Shown piece by piece: positions 7,484-8,152 of a DNA stretch of 8,152 nt (position 1 is its first letter; each line of letters begins with the position of its first letter). Position numbers and translations under genes: made by a program. The notes beneath the pieces were generated by a model. The model did no database searches, had not been told where the DNA came from, and worked only from the letters and a program-made list of their open reading frames with translations. This DNA is from Acidobacteriaceae bacterium (lineage in GTDB: Bacteria > Acidobacteriota > Terriglobia > Bryobacterales > Bryobacteraceae), in assembly GCA_019246575.1 (NCBI GenBank), contig JAFAQG010000116.1:1-8152 (forward strand). Reading direction: 5' to 3'.

Positions 7484-7978
7484 TTATCGCAATCCTTTCT
7501 TCTCTAGCCCTTGCAGTTTGTCGGCGATGCCTTCCATCGCCTTTGTCAGCCGCTGCTGGTACACCTCGCGGCCCAGGACATCGATCCGCTGCTTGAAGCA
7601 CCGCAAAAAAACCTGCTCGTTTTCGAGCTTCAAGGCCCGCCGCAACTCGGTCGGCATCAACACCCGGCCCTGGCTGTCGATCTCATCGTCCGCGCCGAAG
7701 TGATACGCGATGAACGCGACGTCTTCCCTGGCCTCGTTATCCTCCCCGGCTTCCTCTAGCGACCGCTCGGTTTCCCTCCACACCGAAATCGGGTATATTC
7801 GAGCAGTAGAGCCATTCAGCGTTGTGACGAACACCTTCCGCTCGCCCCATCGATCCAGGTACTGCACGATCTGGGCCGGCAATTTCAGCCGGCCTTTTTC
7901 ATCGACGCGCGCGCTTACGAACCCACGTGGAGCCTCGGCCGCCGCTTCCGCATTCGACTGATCGCTCTCCTCCGCCAC
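7484..7978 (-). CDS. mraZ: Transcriptional regulator MraZ
   Basis: DNA-binding regulator of the dcw cluster, built from two tandem AbrB/SpoVT-like half-domains that form a ring-shaped oligomer in characterised homologues. Both copies of the family DxxxR signature are present: DEKGR (26-30) and DSQGR (101-105), each followed by a Leu/Pro segment (LKLP, VLMP). RALKLENEQVFL and a C-terminal helix complete the fold. 164 residues, against about 143-152 in most family members. The extra length is mainly an acidic, Ala-rich N-terminal extension of 16-18 residues before RGFVSARVDEKGR. The start is GTG at 7978-7976. It is the only plausible start: an in-frame TGA lies 8 codons upstream, and no ATG, GTG or TTG occurs between the GTG and the first domain. 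No strong Shine-Dalgarno is placed at normal spacing. The GTG lies inside the fourth candidate MraZ binding repeat, suggesting autoregulation. Confidence 0.95.
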   Translation of the reverse strand: MAEESDQSNAEAAAEAPRGFVSARVDEKGRLKLPAQIVQYLDRWGERKVFVTTLNGSTARIYPISVWRETERSLEEAGEDNEAREDVAFIAYHFGADDEIDSQGRVLMPTELRRALKLENEQVFLRCFKQRIDVLGREVYQQRLTKAMEGIADKLQGLEKKGLR

Positions 7979-8010
7979 TTTTGACCACTTCTGGCCCTTT
8001 CAGACCACTT
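7971..8010 (-). promoter_or_regulatory. Four tandem 10-bp MraZ-binding-type repeats (operator)
   Basis: On the minus strand, four consecutive decamers are in exact 10-bp register: AAGTGGTCTG (8010-8001), AAAGGGCCAG (8000-7991), AAGTGGTCAA (7990-7981) and AAGTGGCGGA (7980-7971). The shared core is (G/A)(T/G)GG at a fixed place in each. Known MraZ operators are direct repeats with a 10-bp period (TGGGN boxes separated by 5 nt in E. coli; AAAGTG-type repeats in mollicutes), directly upstream of mraZ. The last repeat contains the mraZ GTG start codon, and the first begins 6 bp after a candidate -10 box. That position suits repression of the whole operon by MraZ. Function is inferred from pattern and location. 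Confidence 0.82.
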
Positions 8011-8016
8011 GACACG

Positions 8017-8045
8017 ATAGTGGCACGCAACTTACTGGTTTGCAA
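8017..8045 (-). promoter_or_regulatory. Candidate sigma70-type promoter for the dcw operon
   Basis: On the minus strand, TTGCAA (8045-8040) and CACTAT (8022-8017) are separated by 17 bp. TTGCAA matches the -35 consensus at 4 of 6 positions. CACTAT matches the -10 consensus at 3 of 6, including the key A2, A5 and T6. Transcription would start near 8010, so the first MraZ-type repeat would overlap the start point. The matches are modest; the call leans on spacing and on its place between the non-coding region and the operator. Confidence 0.45.
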
Positions 8046-8055
8046 TACCTCTTTT

Positions 8056-8067
8056 AAGAAATTTCTT
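8056..8067. repeat. 12-bp perfect palindrome upstream of the promoter
   Basis: AAGAAATTTCTT reads identically on both strands. It lies about 11 bp upstream of the candidate -35 box, in the AT-richer part of the upstream region. It could be an activator or repressor half-site pair, or chance in AT-rich DNA. Confidence 0.35.
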
Positions 8068-8090
8068 TCTAACGTGTACCTTTCGCCCTT

Positions 8091-8105
8091 CTTACGCCAG
8101 GTAAG
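8091..8105. repeat. Short inverted repeat and recurring GTAAG/CTTAC pentamers
   Basis: CTTAC (8091-8095) and GTAAG (8101-8105) are separated by 5 nt. The same pentamer recurs at 8123-8127 (GTAAG) and 8031-8035 (CTTAC), giving four occurrences in about 100 bp upstream of mraZ. No gene was found on either strand between 7979 and 8152. The stem is too short to be a terminator. It may be a regulator site or chance. Confidence 0.25.
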
Positions 8106-8152
8106 TACTCACAGGACGATTCGTAAGTCCCGGCAAAGTTGCTGAACAAAAA

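Noticed and set aside
122..7961. Numerous plus-strand open frames of 60-193 codons opposite the dcw genes
   Set aside because: All are antisense to well-supported conserved genes, are rich in Arg, His, Pro and Ser, and show no family motif. They are expected by chance in GC-rich DNA with strong codon bias.
7927..8145. Plus-strand open frame of 72 codons opposite the mraZ start and upstream region
   Set aside because: It covers the antisense of the mraZ start, the operator and the promoter, is low-complexity at its start and has no recognisable domain or good ribosome binding site.
1..8152. Mobile elements, CRISPR arrays, tRNA or rRNA genes, or a horizontally acquired insert
   Set aside because: No transposase, integrase, spaced repeat array or tRNA-like fold was seen; the coding sequence is continuous conserved dcw synteny with uniform composition.

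Overview
The window carries the upstream part of a bacterial division and cell wall (dcw) cluster. It lies entirely on the minus strand and is read from right to left: mraZ, rsmH (mraW), an ftsL-like gene, ftsI (class B penicillin-binding protein with a C-terminal PASTA domain), murE, murF and mraY. The order matches the classical dcw cluster. The left edge of the window cuts mraY about 316 codons in, so the rest of the cluster (usually murD, ftsW, murG, murC and so on) would lie beyond position 1.

Likely host: a diderm bacterium of moderately high GC with meso-diaminopimelate peptidoglycan. MurE has the DNPR specificity motif. A dcw-encoded PBP with a PASTA tail and an FtsL-like protein with a long cytoplasmic N-terminus suggest Acidobacteriota (Terriglobia-like). 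That placement rests on recollection of family features, not on a search, and is moderate confidence only.

Layout. Positions 7979-8152 are non-coding and less GC-rich than the genes. They hold a candidate sigma70-type promoter (8017-8045), a 12-bp palindrome and several GTAAG/CTTAC pentamers. Positions 7971-8010 hold four tandem 10-bp repeats that look like MraZ binding repeats; the last one contains the GTG start codon of mraZ. The genes are tightly packed: mraZ-rsmH 10 nt, rsmH-ftsL 46 nt (purine-rich), ftsL-ftsI 95 nt (structured, with a long inverted repeat), ftsI-murE 12 nt, murE-murF 6 nt, murF-mraY 2 nt. No terminator is seen inside the cluster, so one operon is likely.

How the genes fit together: MraZ is the cluster's transcriptional regulator. 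RsmH methylates 16S rRNA. FtsL and FtsI belong to the septal peptidoglycan synthesis machine. MurE and MurF complete the UDP-MurNAc-pentapeptide in the cytoplasm, and MraY transfers it to undecaprenyl phosphate to make lipid I. This is core machinery. No new defence, mobile or biosynthetic system is visible. The points most worth checking are the operator over the mraZ start, the inverted repeat between ftsL and ftsI, and unusual residues in conserved RsmH motifs.
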